A stretch of DNA of 64,000 nucleotides, taken from contig OY848917.1 in assembly GCA_963693285.1 (NCBI GenBank), positions 12,214,192-12,278,191 on the forward strand, given 5' to 3'. The DNA comes from Xestospongia muta. Lineage: Eukaryota; Porifera; Demospongiae; Haplosclerida; Petrosiidae. This document shows positions 47,190 through 59,119 of the stretch, one piece after another (within the stretch, counting starts at the first letter, position 1; each line of letters starts with the position of its first letter). The position numbers and the translations under genes were made by a program. The notes beneath the pieces are model-generated. The model did no database searches. It worked only from the letters and a program-made list of their open reading frames with translations, and was not told the DNA's origin.

Positions 47190-50100
47190 TTTTAAGCTGA
47201 TCTACATACTATTATAGAGAAAATAACACATTCAGATCATAAGTAACCACAGTGTCATGAATATGGACAGAAAAACAATAAAGTAAATAAAATGTAAACA
47301 TTGGATTAAAATACACTTATATTTTATACTACATTGTGTCACACTTACAAACTATTGCATTGTAAAGGACACATTCAGATCACATGTAATTACAGCATCA
47401 TAATTAAGGCAACAAAAACAATAGAGTAAACAAAATGAAACATTGGATTGAAATATGCTTAGAATTTATGCTACATTATATCACAAATACATACTATTTT
47501 ATTGTAAAGGACACATTCAGATCACAAGTAATTACAACATCAAAAATAAGGAAACAAAAACAATAGAGTAAACAAAATGAAAACATTGGATTGAAATACA
47601 CTTACAATTTATACTACATTACATCACAATTACAACTATTATATAGAAATAACACATTCAGAATATGAGTAACCACAGTATCATGAATATGGACAGAAAA
47701 ACAATAAAGTAAATAAAATGTAAACATTGGATTGAAATACACTTATATTTTATATTACATTGTGTTACACTTACGAACTATTATATTGTTAAAAACATAT
47801 ATAGAAAACCAGTAATCATAGCATCATATATATGGATAGAAACGGATGGAGTAAACAAAATGATGACATTGGATTGAAATATGCTTAGAATTTATACTAC
47901 ATTATATCACAAATACATACTATTATATTGTAAAGGACACATTCAGATCACAAGTAATTACAGCATCACAAATAAGGAAACAAAAAAAATAGAGTAAACA
48001 AAACGTAAACATTGGATTGAAATACGCTTATAGAATTTATACTACATTACATCACTCACAAACTAATATAGAGAAAATAATATATTCAGATCATAAGTAA
48101 CCACAATATAATGAATATGGACAGAAAAACAATAAAGTAAATAAAATGTAAACATTGGATTGAAATACACTTATATTTTATACTACATTGTGTCACATTT
48201 ACAAACTATTACATTGTAAAGGGCAGATTCAGATCACAAGTAATCACAGCATCATAAATATAGAAAGAAAAACAATGAAGTAAATAAAATAAACACATTG
48301 GATTGAAATATGCTTAGAATTTATACTACATTACATCACCCTTACAAACTATTATATTGTAAAGGGCACATCAAGATAAGAAGTAATTGCAGCATCATCA
48401 TAATATTGAAAGACAATGGAGTAAACAAAATGGAAACACTGGATTGAAATACGTTTAGGATTTATACTATATTACATCACACTTACAAACTATTATAGAG
48501 AAAATAACACATTCAGATCTTAAGTAACCACAATATAATGAATATGGATAGAAAAACAATAAAGTTAATAAAATGTAAACATTGGATTGAAATACATTTA
48601 TATTTTATACTACATTGTGTCACATTTACAAACTATTACATTGTAAAGGGCAGATTCAGATCACAAGTAATCAGAGCATCATAAATATAGAAAGAAAAAC
48701 AATGAAGTAAATAAAATAAACACATTGGATTGATATACACTTAGAATTTATATTACATTACATCACCCTTACAAACTATTATATTGTAAAGGACACATCG
48801 AGATAAGAAGTAATTGCAGCATCATAATATAGGAAAAAACAATGGAGTAAACAAAATGAAAACACTGGATTGAAATACGCTTAGGATTTATACTATATTA
48901 CATCACACTTACAAACTATTATAGAGAAAATAAGACATTCAGATCATAAGTAACCACAATATAATGAATATGGACGGAAAAACAATAAAGTAAATAAAAT
49001 GTAAACATTGAATTGAAATATACTTATAATTTATACTACAATGTGTCACACTTACTAGTGCATTGTAAAGGGCAGATTCAGATCACAAGTAATCATAGCA
49101 TCATAAACATAGAAAGAAAGCAATGAAGTAAATAAAATAAAGGTATTGGATTGAAATACGCTTAAAATTTATACTACATTACATCACACTTACAAACTAT
49201 TATAGAGAAAATAACACATTCAGATCATAAGTAACCACAGCATCATGAATATGGACAGAAAAACAATAAAGTAAATAAAATATAAACATTGGATTGAAAT
49301 ACACTTATATTTTATACTACATTGTGTTACACTTACAAACTATTGCATTGTAAAGGGCAGATTCAGATCACAAGTAATAACAGGATCATAATATAGGGAA
49401 AAAACAATGGAGTAAATAAAATGAAAAAATATTGGATTGAAATACTCTTGGAAATTATACTACATTATATCACAAATACATACTATTATATTTTAAAGGA
49501 CACATTCAGATCACAAGTAATTACAGAATCATAAATAAGGAAACAAAAACAATAGAGTAAACAAAATGAAAACATTGGATTGAAATATGCTTAGAATTTA
49601 TACTACATTACATCTCACTTACAGACTATCATATTATAAAGGAGACATAAAGGACATAAAAATTGCAAATTCTTAGTAGTCTAGAGAATAATCTAGCATC
49701 CCATACAAAGAAAATGAACTAACATCCTTATAAGAGAACACTTCCAACAAAATTTAATATTTATGAATTCATATTTCATATAGAACAAACACAATGAATA
49801 TCTTTATCACAATAAAAAAAACACAAGTGTGATTGTTATACTTCACTTACAAACTGTTATATAGTAATGGACACATTCATCTCACAAGTTATGACAGCAT
49901 CATAAACATGAAAAGAAAAATAAATAGAATAAATAAAATGAAAACATTGGATCGAAATATGCTTACAATTTATACTACATTATATCACACTTACCTCCTA
50001 TTATATTGTAAAAGAATATGTTCAGATCACAAGTAGTCACAGCATCAGAAATATGGGAAAAACATTAGAGTAAATAAAATAAAAGATTGGATTGAAATAC

Positions 50101-50640
50101 ACTTTGAATTTTTATTACATTATATCACACTTACCCCCTATTATATTGTAGAGGGTACATTCAGATCACAAGTAATCACAGCATCAGAAATATAGAAAGA
50201 AAAACAATGGAGTAAATAAAATAAAAACATTTAATTGAAATATGGTTAAAATAAATACTACATTCTATCACACTAACCAACTATTATATTGCAAAGGACA
50301 CATTGAGATCACAAGTATTCCCACAATCACAAATATGGAAAAAAATAGAGTAAATATGATAAAACTTTGGATTGAAATACACTTAGAATTTATACTACAT
50401 TCTATCACATTAACAAACTAGTATATTGTCAAGGACATATTCAGATCACAAGTATTCACAGCATTACAAAAATGGAAAAAAGAATATAAAATACAAAATA
50501 AAAACATTGGATTGAAATACACATTGAATATATATTACATTATATCACACTTACCGACTATTATATTTTAAAGGAAATATTCAGATCACAAATAATCACA
50601 GCATCATAATTTTGGAAAGAAAAAGTTTTTAAGTATCACT
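47190..50640 (-). repeat. inverted copy of the 143-bp satellite (about 24 units)
   Basis: Units read CACTTACAAACTATTATATT, CAGATCACAAGTAAT, CAGCATCATAAAT and CATTGGATTGAAATAC, the reverse complement of the intronic satellite. The period is again about 143 bases. Units are more diverged from one another than in array 1 and lack the clean dimer pattern. The array lies outside the ankyrin gene, about 7 kb beyond its stop codon. Confidence 0.95.
49640..49850 (-). repeat. inverted copy of the post-array intron flank
   Basis: AATTCTTAGTAGTCTAGA, CTTATAAGAGAACACTTCC and AACAAACACAATGAATA are reverse complements of the sequence that follows arrays 1-3b in the ankyrin gene (for example 25440-25640). 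Its presence shows that a piece of the gene's intron, not only free satellite units, was copied downstream in inverted orientation. Confidence 0.8.
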
Positions 50641-51970
50641 ACTTAAAAATTTACAGTACTTTATTTTATTAAAAAAATCACATAAAGAATTGATCAGAAA
50701 TTCTGTTTACATTTTTACAATGTACGTTATGTAGAATAAGAAGATAACCTTCAGAAAAAAGGACTCAAGGTATTGTCAGTGTTGAGATTAAATGCTTCTA
50801 CCTATATATTGTCAATGTATGTCATAAAATTATTGAGACAAAATATTTGATCCAGTAACCTCTCTCTTGATGTTCCCTACATCATCTGCTATAAAAGATG
50901 TTCAAGATAATGTCAAAAACTACCCTAACAACACTTTGTATGTTCACAGAAGAAATGATATGTTGATCAAAGACATCAAATAATGCTCCAAAATTTACCA
51001 TCACCTTCTCAACAATATGCTGTTTACTTTATTGATGATAGTACTGGTCAGACAAGAACGTTAGACTTCTTAAAGTATATCTACCAATGTATCAACTATA
51101 GTCGGACCACCAACTCTTCTTAATTTAGCTGTCAGTGCCTACAATGGCTTCGTGAATGGTGCAAGAGGAACAGCAGCCCCTTTCATTTCTTCCAATGACA
51201 ATTTTAACCAAATATTACTCAAGTTCAATGATCTTGCACTTTATATATAGTTATAGTCAGACCAAAGTTAGTGTACATGAATTGAATGCTTTCTTATTAC
51301 CTCAGCACCTTTTACACCTTTAACAGTAAATTTGACTTAACATCATACAGGTTAGGGTTAATTGAGTTCATTGGTTGCTATATATGGGTTGTTCAAGGAT
51401 TTTTTGGTCACTCTCAAAAGCTACATACAAGAATATATTATAATGATCAAAACAACCATACCCATATATTATATACATATTCATAACACATGTTCCAAAA
51501 CAATTACAGGAATTCATTGGAGATAGCATGTGTTATGAAATAAAAACATTGAAAACAAAAATAATGAAAGGAATGGTTTACACATGAGAACAAGGTTACC
51601 TAAAGTAAAGAGAGATAATTTATTGTTACAACAAATATACTGTAATATTTAAGAATGATGGTCCAAAATATCCAATATTATCAAAGTAAGCTTATGCTTA
51701 ATGCAGATGCCACTATGAAGAAATAACTTCAGACCTAATAACTTATAAGTATTAACACTTTATCAAGGAAGCAGCCTTATTTATAGTGAAACAACATTGG
51801 AAATATTTGTGTAAAAGTGTAAAAATCAGTAGATATATGTTTTAGTGATACTTCTATGCTATGTAATAGCATTGGAGTGTTATGGAATAGCATAGAATTA
51901 TATGTGACATGTGGACATGGAATTTTAAGGCCATATATCAATACATATCATAATTATACAGTTAAATCAA
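50641..51970. other. no complete gene; possible coding scrap
   Basis: Plus-strand 50985-51060 reads SPSQQYAVYFIDDSTGQTRT before stops, and 51110-51200 reads NLAVSAYNGFVNGARGTAAP in another frame. They look like remnants of a gene or element, which I cannot name. The rest is AT-rich. Confidence 0.25.
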
Positions 51971-51983
51971 ACATACACAATTG

Positions 51984-53360
51984 AACCTAATAATTCAAAG
52001 TGTACAATCATAAAAAATTGAGTGGAAAAAAGTCTAGAGTTTTGGAACATTATAGGGTCTCTACTTACATGTCTGCCACATTGATTGGCTATAAACACTT
52101 ACGTCTACTCAGTATTTCAACTTTACTAAGGCTGTTGGTATGATCTTACTAATATTTTTGCAATAAAATACAATTCCAAAATTAAATTACTTTATTCTTA
52201 CTTTCATATAAATTTCCCATCCTTGTTATATACACTCCCTTCAATGATTTCACGTGTAAACCACACTTATTTTCTTATTTGTAGAAAGAGTTTCATTCCT
52301 TAAGTTTTTACGTGGATATAGTTGCATGCCCAAGTCTTGCTTTGATTGAATACTTATTTACTTTATAAACCTCAAGCCTAAACATGTACAAACATATACA
52401 TGTTTTTATAAAGGATCACTTGCTCTAACTATAGGTAAACAGGTAATGTGTGATCATATTATTTTTAAACTTACTACAAAGAGTAACAAACAGAGAGTGA
52501 GAGAGAGAGATAACATGCTCCAATTGCAAAGGAAATAATCTATATCCTAGAGAGAGAGATAACATGCTCCAATTGCAAAGGAAATAATCTATATCCTAGA
52601 GAGAGAGAGAGAGATAGAAATCATGGTCCAAAGGAAATAGTCAATATCCTACCAATGACAGTAATTATGAATATAACACAACCTGCTCTATTCTAAACTT
52701 TTAATGGCTCAAACAACAACAAAGATGAACTTTTGACAACTTTTACTGTTTACATGCTTTGCATTATTGAGTCACTAATAATAAGAATACAAAATCCAAA
52801 GCATTATCATTCTGATACATTGTATGGACACCTGTAAACAGTTACATTTCTTTAACAAAATAATCTTCTATTGTTATTTTATAACTATATATACAAAATG
52901 GATACAATAACCTGAATAGTTATAGATTATAAACCTAAAGTTGGAACTAGAGGTCAAATAACAATATAAAAGAATTAAGAAATGATAAAATTATAGGTAC
53001 ATTATGATGAGACAACTTTGTAATAATATATGTCTATAAAGTAGGAGTATCACATGATCTTCTCTTTGTCTTGTGTTTGAAATGTTATTAATGTTGTCAT
53101 TGTAACAAGCATGACTCCTTTACTGGAGTTAAAATTTACATTTTTGCATAAAACAGCATCATTGTTAGAATGAAGATAATTTCATGATCCATTACAGGAT
53201 ATTTGTAGTAATCTATATATATATTCATATTACTGCTTAGGTAGTTGATGTGAAGTGAGTCTTTCAGAAATCAGTCAAAAATCTATAGCATTCAAGCAAT
53301 ATGGATCCAGTACTATGGCTGCTATTATCACTGTCCTCTCTGTCTAATTGTCTTGTATTA
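51984..53360 (+). repeat. segmental direct repeat, upstream copy
   Basis: Similar over its length to 54164-55448, beginning AACCTAATAATTCAAAGTG and ending just after the shared signal-peptide codons. It carries an additional tandem duplication of about 50 bases around 52505-52600. Confidence 0.9.
52497..52616. repeat. GA microsatellite with short tandem duplication
   Basis: GAGAGA runs flank two copies of ATAACATGCTCCAATTGCAA. The second copy of the segmental repeat has one such unit (about 54612-54690) with different GA lengths. Confidence 0.8.
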
Positions 53361-53366
53361 TTATAA
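53301..53366 (+). pseudogene. orphan signal-peptide start of a receptor gene
   Basis: ATG at 53301 encodes MDPVLWLLLSLSSLSNCLVL and one more Leu before TAA at 53364. It is the duplicate of the start of the receptor gene at 55389. Codon 6 here is TGG, while the equivalent in the downstream gene is TGA. The duplication breaks off right after these codons, so no mature protein is encoded. Confidence 0.75.
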
Positions 53367-53516
53367 TAATTGTAATATATTTATATTAATTGATAGATTT
53401 TCATTGACTACTTACTTGTGCAACATTGTTGCTAATTTAAAAATTATAATAGAAAACAAAAATGTATTATAACTTTTACCTTTTTTATAAAACTAAATGT
53501 TATATTTTAGTATGAA

Positions 53517-53732
53517 CTAGTTAAAGAAGTACACATACACAGCTACTATAGCAATGATCAAGATAAGACATGGTACACATCTACTTCCTGCTGCAACAAT
53601 AAAGTTAAATATCCCATATGTGAGCAATGATATTAACTGAACACATGCTGCTCCCGGAATGAAAAGGAGAGGACAACCAAAGCATATAGCTATACACAGA
53701 ATAAGTAGCGCTATAACGAAAATAAAGTACAT
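53517..53732 (-). CDS. small hydrophobic protein, hypothetical
   Basis: An ATG-initiated 71-codon frame with two or three predicted membrane segments (FVIALLILCIAICFGCPLLF, a middle stretch with FIVAAG, and LILIIAIVAVYVYFF). It sits alone between the two copies of the segmental repeat, on the opposite strand. I know no family for it. Its hydrophobicity is not typical of random AT-rich sequence, but random origin or a displaced membrane exon cannot be excluded. Confidence 0.3.
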   Translation of the reverse strand: MYFIFVIALLILCIAICFGCPLLFIPGAACVQLISLLTYGIFNFIVAAGSRCVPCLILIIAIVAVYVYFFN

Positions 53733-53876
53733 CTAAACAGAGTTTTAAATATCCTTCTATGTTTTACTCATCTCACCTTTGAAATATCAAGGTAGTCTCA
53801 AAAGTTGAAGGAGAATCTTGTGATTGCTTAAACTCCGCAGGAACCACCCGCCAAAGGGGGGTGCCTCGTCCACGCC

Positions 53877-53950
53877 TAGTCTCGTATAGTCAGCCCCTCC
53901 CTTAAATGTAAGGAAACATCTGGAGGAGAGCTATCTCGTTCTGAGCCACT
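53877..53950. mobile_element. fragment of the foldback element family
   Basis: TAGTCTCGTATAGTCAGCCC followed by CTCCC and later GAGAGCTATCTCGTTCTGAG resembles one terminal arm of the 12599-13235 element. Only one arm is present, so it is truncated. Confidence 0.6.
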
Positions 53951-54163
53951 CTACTTCCGTTAGAACTCATGGACCAGGAGACAGAAAAAGAACATTAAAA
54001 GAAACCTGTCATTACCGTCATTCATCTAGACAACCATCATGAAATGACTTTAATGTCATGAAATAATGTGTCAATAATTTCACTCACAATAATATGTTGA
54101 AGATTATTTATACTAATTGACTCAAATAAAAGACAAGAAAACATACAAAATCAGCTATGATTA

Positions 54164-55448
54164 AACCTAATAATTCAAAGTGTACAATCATAAAAGATTG
54201 AGTGGAAAAAGTCTAGTGTTCTGGAACATTATAGAAGTCTCTACTAGCATGTCTGCCACATTGACTGACTGTTAAACACTTACATCTACTCAGTATTTTA
54301 ACTTTACTAAGGCTGTTGGTATGATTTTACTAATATTTATGCAATAAAATACAATTCCAAAGATGAAATTAACTGATTCTTATTTTCATATGAATTTCCC
54401 ATCACTGTTATATCCACTACCTTCAATGATTTCACTAGTAAGCCCCGCCTATTTTCTTATTTGTAAGGAGTTTCGTTTCCTAAGTTTTATGCGAGCTTAA
54501 ACATGTACAAACGTCTACACGTTTTTATAAAGGATCACTTGCTCTAACTATAGGTAAGCAGGTTTTGTGTGATCATATTATATTTAAACTTACTACAAAG
54601 AGTAACAAACAGAGAGAGATAGAGAGAGATAACATGGTCCAATTGCAAAGGAAATAATCTATATCCTAGAGAGAGAGAGAGAGAGATAGAAATTATGGTC
54701 CAAAGGAAATAATCTCTATCCTACCAATGACAGTAATTATGAATATAACACAACCTCCTCTCTTCCAAACTTTTAATGGCTCAAACAACAACAAAGATGA
54801 ACTTTTGACAACTTTTACTGTTTACATTCTTTACATTATTGAGTCATTAATAACATGAATACAAAATCCAAAGCATTATCATTCTGATACAATGTATGGA
54901 CACCCGTAAATAGTTACATTCCTTTAACAAAATAATCTTCTATTGTTATTCTTTGACTATATATACAAAATGGATACAATAACCTGAATAGTTATAGATT
55001 CTAAACCTAAAGTTGGAACTAGAGGTCAAATAACAATATAAAAGGATTAAGAAATGATAAAATTATGAGTACATTATGATGAGACAACTTTGTAATAATG
55101 TATGTCTATAACGTAGGAGTAGCACATGATCTTCTCTTTGTCTTGTGTTTGAAAATGTTATTAATGTTGTCATTGTAACAAGCATGATTTCTTTACTGAT
55201 GTTAAAGTTTACATTTTTGCATAAAACAGCATCACTGATTACTTAAATAATTGTTAGAAATGAAGATAATTTCATGATTCATTACAAGATATTTGTAGTA
55301 ATCTATATATACTCATATTACTACTTAGGAAGTTGATGCGAAGTAAGTCTTTCTGAAATCAATCAAAAATCTATAGCATTCAAGCAATATGAATCCAGTA
55401 CTATGACTGCTATTATCACTGTCCTCTCTGTCGAATTGTCTTGTATTA
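54164..55448 (+). repeat. segmental direct repeat, downstream copy (5' flank of receptor gene)
   Basis: Matches 51984-53360. It contains the 5' flank and first codons of the receptor gene and therefore probably its promoter. Indels relative to the other copy include loss of a stretch around 52330-52365. Confidence 0.9.
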
Positions 55449-58400
55449 ACAAAATCTGATTCTCTGAATAAATATCTTTGTGAGTCAACTCAACTTCTTC
55501 TACCAGACACAGAAATACTTCTCTCCTCTGATGTAAAGCACATCTTGTCCTCAAGTTCTTTTTGTCTGGTTAGTAACACATCAAATATCACCTTAAGTAG
55601 TATATCAGAAACATCTGCAACTATCACTTGCAGGCAACAAAGTACCAAATATCCATCAAATGGCTTTGGGTTTTATAATATTAGTGGACTTTTTATTAAA
55701 AATGTAATTGTAACAAAGTGTGGGGGGCTTATGCCATCAACTAACAAACTCTATCCTAATGATACCACTTTCTATTTTAATGAGGGTCAATCAGTCACAT
55801 TGTTTGTCAGTTATTGTTCTGACATCAAATTGTTTAGAGTTGCTATTAACAACTATTATGGTTTTGCTATTCTTCTAATAAATCCAAATAACAATGTTAC
55901 CCTTAATAATGTCAATATCACTACTGATAACAGGAGTAAATCTTGTGGTGGTTCAGGACTTATATTGTACTTTAGTAATATGTATAAATGGCATAAAGTT
56001 TTAAAAGCTAGTGTTCTCCTAAACAACACAAGTATAGAAGGCAATTTGAACATTGTACCATATGGTGATATCTCAAATGCAGCTAATGTTGATGATAAAA
56101 GATCTAAAGCAATCAGTTCTTTTGCAGCTGGTATGACAGTTTTATTTAGTCGAGGGAACTACAGTGCTAATATAGTTATGTCTCATGGCTATTGGAACTT
56201 TAATAGTGGTGGTCTGTTTGATGGTATAGCATTTATTTTTAGTGATGCGCCAGTTGGAAATACTTCTATTACAGTTACTAATTCTAATTTTAACCACAAC
56301 ATTTATAGTTTAGCATTTGACACATTTAGATTAGGTTGTATGGTTACTACAAGTACATTTGATAAAAAAATGTTCAATGTACAATGGAATATTATAAGTA
56401 TTTCTGACAGTTTAATTCATGATGCACATGAAGGAATATATATTAATGATGACTTTAATTCTTACAACACTTCAAATCAATATAAACACTCAATTTTTCA
56501 AATTATAACATCTTCTAATGTGTCCAGCAAACTCACAATTTATCTCAACAATATCAATTATATTCAAGTCTATATTGGAATACGTAACCCATTTATTCTC
56601 TCAGAAACAACAAAGGGACACAAAAATGTACATTTCATTTTAGAATCTGTAAAAGTAAATCAAGTATTTTCTGATTCTTTAATAACATCTCTTAATTCTG
56701 GCAAAATGGTTTTTGTCAATACAAAATCTGTTTACAAATGTCAAATTGTCAATACAAAATCGTTGGAGAAAGTAATATTTTCATGAATATAACAGGTTCA
56801 GTAATACAAGCATATAACAGTGACATTTACTTAAATGGTACACTAATTTTTAAAAACAACAATGCCAGTCATGGAGCCGCTATTCGACTTGATTCTTTAT
56901 CACATCTTTTTATTCATGAATCGTGTAATGCATCTTTTGTTAACAATCATGCTTCTTTTTACGGTGGTGCTATTTACTCACATATGGATAGAAATCTCCC
57001 CACAATCAACCCATTATGTGCTATTCAAATAATAACTCAAAATATTTCCAATTCTAATGCCATGTTAACATTTGAGAAAAACACAGCCAAATTAGCTGGC
57101 AATTCTATTTATGTTTCTCCATTGTATGACTGTAAACAAACACAATTAAATGAAGTCAATTTAAGTGATATATATGACAAGATACTTTATTTTTATGAAG
57201 ACAACCATATTGGAGAGATATCATCAGTAGCTGTGAGCATCAATTTTTGTTGCATTAGAAATCATAGCAAGCCGATCAAAGTGTATCCTGGTGAAAATAT
57301 TAGCATTGGCTTAAGAGCATTTGACCTGAATTTTAATCCAACTTATGCACAAATTCTTACCAGACTGACTACAATTTGGAAGCGTTGGTCTAAGAAACAT
57401 CATAGGGTAGACACAGTTGACATCACACATCTGTTACGTATTGAGCAACAAATTCAATCTGTACACAGTAGTAAATGTACGTTTTTAAATTTTACTATCT
57501 ATTTATCAGAGAAAATAAACAATACAATGTATTTACATTTTGAGGTTTTAGGTTATTTTTCTACAACTTCAGTTAAACTTATTCCACAAAGCTGTCCACC
57601 AGGATTTATACACAGTAATGAGACCAAAACATGTATATGTAGTCCATTTCTTAAAAGGTTTGGGATCACACAATGTAACATTGATTTCACAACTATTGTT
57701 ACTCCACCTCGATCATGGCTAGGACTAATGGACAATGGAAGTAGTGTTGGTTACACTAAACACTGTCCTCCTGGATACTGTCTGCCAAATACAACTATAA
57801 ATATAATACAGTCTGACATTATGTGTAGAGGAAATCGTATGGGATGGCTATGTGGTCAATGTAAAGAAGGGTACAGTATTGTCTTAGGGAGTACTGATTG
57901 TTATCAGTGTTCTAATACACTACATTCTGCACTTGCTATATCATTTGGTATACTAGGTGGTATAGTATATGTATTAGTGTTGTTTAGTTTGAGATTGACA
58001 ATTGACTTGGGTACACTTGGAGGTTTTATCTTTTATCTTAATATTATGCAATGGTACGTCATAGGTTGGTCTAGGATTGAACTTGAAAATACAATTCTAC
58101 AATTTTTAGTGTATTTGATTACTTCCATAAAATATCAATGGAATATACCATTTTGCATAAAGAGTGATCTCAATGAGCTTGGAAAGGCTGCTATATTGTA
58201 CACTTGCCCAATTTATTTTTGGCTAATAGTTGCTGTCATTATCTTCTTAAGTCAATTTTCAACAAGAGTTGCTAACCTTATTGTTGGGTCCTCTGTACAA
58301 GTACTTGTAACATTGATGTACATTTCATACTCAGATCTCTTATCCATCTCACTGTTTGTTCTTACACCAGCACGTATCTATTATAACAATTCCACTAGTT

Positions 58401-59119
58401 CTGGTGAGTCACTGGTTTGGTTTAGTGATGGCAGTGTCCTTTATAGTCAAAATCCTTATCACATTGTTCTACTATGTGTTAGTATAGCAGTGATATCGTT
58501 TTTCATTGTACCTTTTACATTGGTTGGATTGTTTGGAGTTAAAATGTTGAGAAATCGTTTCATTGCCAAATACTTTCGTCCATTTATTGATGCTATTCAT
58601 GGACCTTACAAGGATAGCTTTAGGTATTGGTTTGGTGTGAGGTTGCTTGTGCTCTCTATCATTTATATTACTACAGCTGTTCTTGAAGGTAATAATTTGA
58701 CTCTGCAGTTTTTACTAATACAGATTATCTTAGGATCATTTACTATTGTTCAGGCTGTTGTTCTGCCATACAAGAAGAACATAGTAAATGCATTAGATAT
58801 ATGGTTTATGGTACTTCTCTTAATTTATTTCAGCATTACTCTTGCCTATAACTCATCAGAAAACCCTACTGTTAGCGATACTGTGATGGCATTGGAAATT
58901 GTTTTATGTTTCATTACTTATCTTCTAATCATGATGTATCATATGTATATATCTATGAGTCATTTTCGGTGCATCAGACTGTGTTACCAAATTCTAATAA
59001 AGAGAACTTTTAAGAAGCTAATCAAAGCAATTTTCCCAAGAGACTGCAGCAGATTTGAAAGTAGTGAAGATCGTCCACTATTACGACATGACGATTCATT
59101 TCAATATGAAGAATGGTAG
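55389..59119 (+). pseudogene. receptor-like protein: beta-helix-type ectodomain, Cys-rich stalk, about 9 TM helices (broken)
   Basis: The frame starts ATG AAT CCA GTA CTA TGA at 55389: a signal peptide whose sixth codon is a stop. After it the frame is open to 56786 (STQLLLPDTEILLSS; many NxS/T sites; SNFNHNIYSL-type repeats). From 56696 a frame one base earlier takes over and runs to TAG at 59117. That part has NNNASHGAAI and NNHASFYGGAIY, typical of parallel beta-helix (pectin-lyase/PMP-like) repeats, a Cys-rich segment (CPPGYCLPNT, WLCGQCKEGYSIV), about nine hydrophobic helices from about 57920 to 58965, and a cytoplasmic tail (SSEDRPLLRHDDSFQYEEW). An unbroken product would be about 1240 residues. 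I recall many such intron-poor genes in sponges; the ligand and role are unknown. It is either a young pseudogene or an intact gene misread at two places. Confidence 0.75.
56738..59119 (+). CDS. long open downstream frame of the receptor gene
   Basis: 793 codons from an ATG at 56738, open upstream only to 56696. It encodes the last beta-helix repeats, the Cys-rich stalk (NETKTCICSPFLKRFG, HCPPGYC, GWLCGQC), the membrane domain (ALAISFGILGGIVYVLVLFS first; FITYLLIMMYHMYISM last) and the tail. The absence of further damage over 2.4 kb suggests that the lesions upstream are recent or are sequence errors. It has no signal peptide of its own, so independent expression as a membrane protein from this ATG would be unusual. 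Confidence 0.7.
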   Translation: MSNCQYKIVGESNIFMNITGSVIQAYNSDIYLNGTLIFKNNNASHGAAIRLDSLSHLFIHESCNASFVNNHASFYGGAIYSHMDRNLPTINPLCAIQIITQNISNSNAMLTFEKNTAKLAGNSIYVSPLYDCKQTQLNEVNLSDIYDKILYFYEDNHIGEISSVAVSINFCCIRNHSKPIKVYPGENISIGLRAFDLNFNPTYAQILTRLTTIWKRWSKKHHRVDTVDITHLLRIEQQIQSVHSSKCTFLNFTIYLSEKINNTMYLHFEVLGYFSTTSVKLIPQSCPPGFIHSNETKTCICSPFLKRFGITQCNIDFTTIVTPPRSWLGLMDNGSSVGYTKHCPPGYCLPNTTINIIQSDIMCRGNRMGWLCGQCKEGYSIVLGSTDCYQCSNTLHSALAISFGILGGIVYVLVLFSLRLTIDLGTLGGFIFYLNIMQWYVIGWSRIELENTILQFLVYLITSIKYQWNIPFCIKSDLNELGKAAILYTCPIYFWLIVAVIIFLSQFSTRVANLIVGSSVQVLVTLMYISYSDLLSISLFVLTPARIYYNNSTSSGESLVWFSDGSVLYSQNPYHIVLLCVSIAVISFFIVPFTLVGLFGVKMLRNRFIAKYFRPFIDAIHGPYKDSFRYWFGVRLLVLSIIYITTAVLEGNNLTLQFLLIQIILGSFTIVQAVVLPYKKNIVNALDIWFMVLLLIYFSITLAYNSSENPTVSDTVMALEIVLCFITYLLIMMYHMYISMSHFRCIRLCYQILIKRTFKKLIKAIFPRDCSRFESSEDRPLLRHDDSFQYEEW

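Noticed and set aside
55404..55406. TGA in the signal peptide read as selenocysteine
   Set aside because: It lies in the hydrophobic core of a signal peptide, and the duplicated copy has TGG (Trp) at the same codon, so a nonsense change or an error is much simpler.
56696..56786. Programmed -1 ribosomal frameshifting joining the two receptor frames
   Set aside because: I see no convincing X-XXY-YYZ slippery heptamer in phase followed by a strong stem; a plain indel is the simpler explanation.
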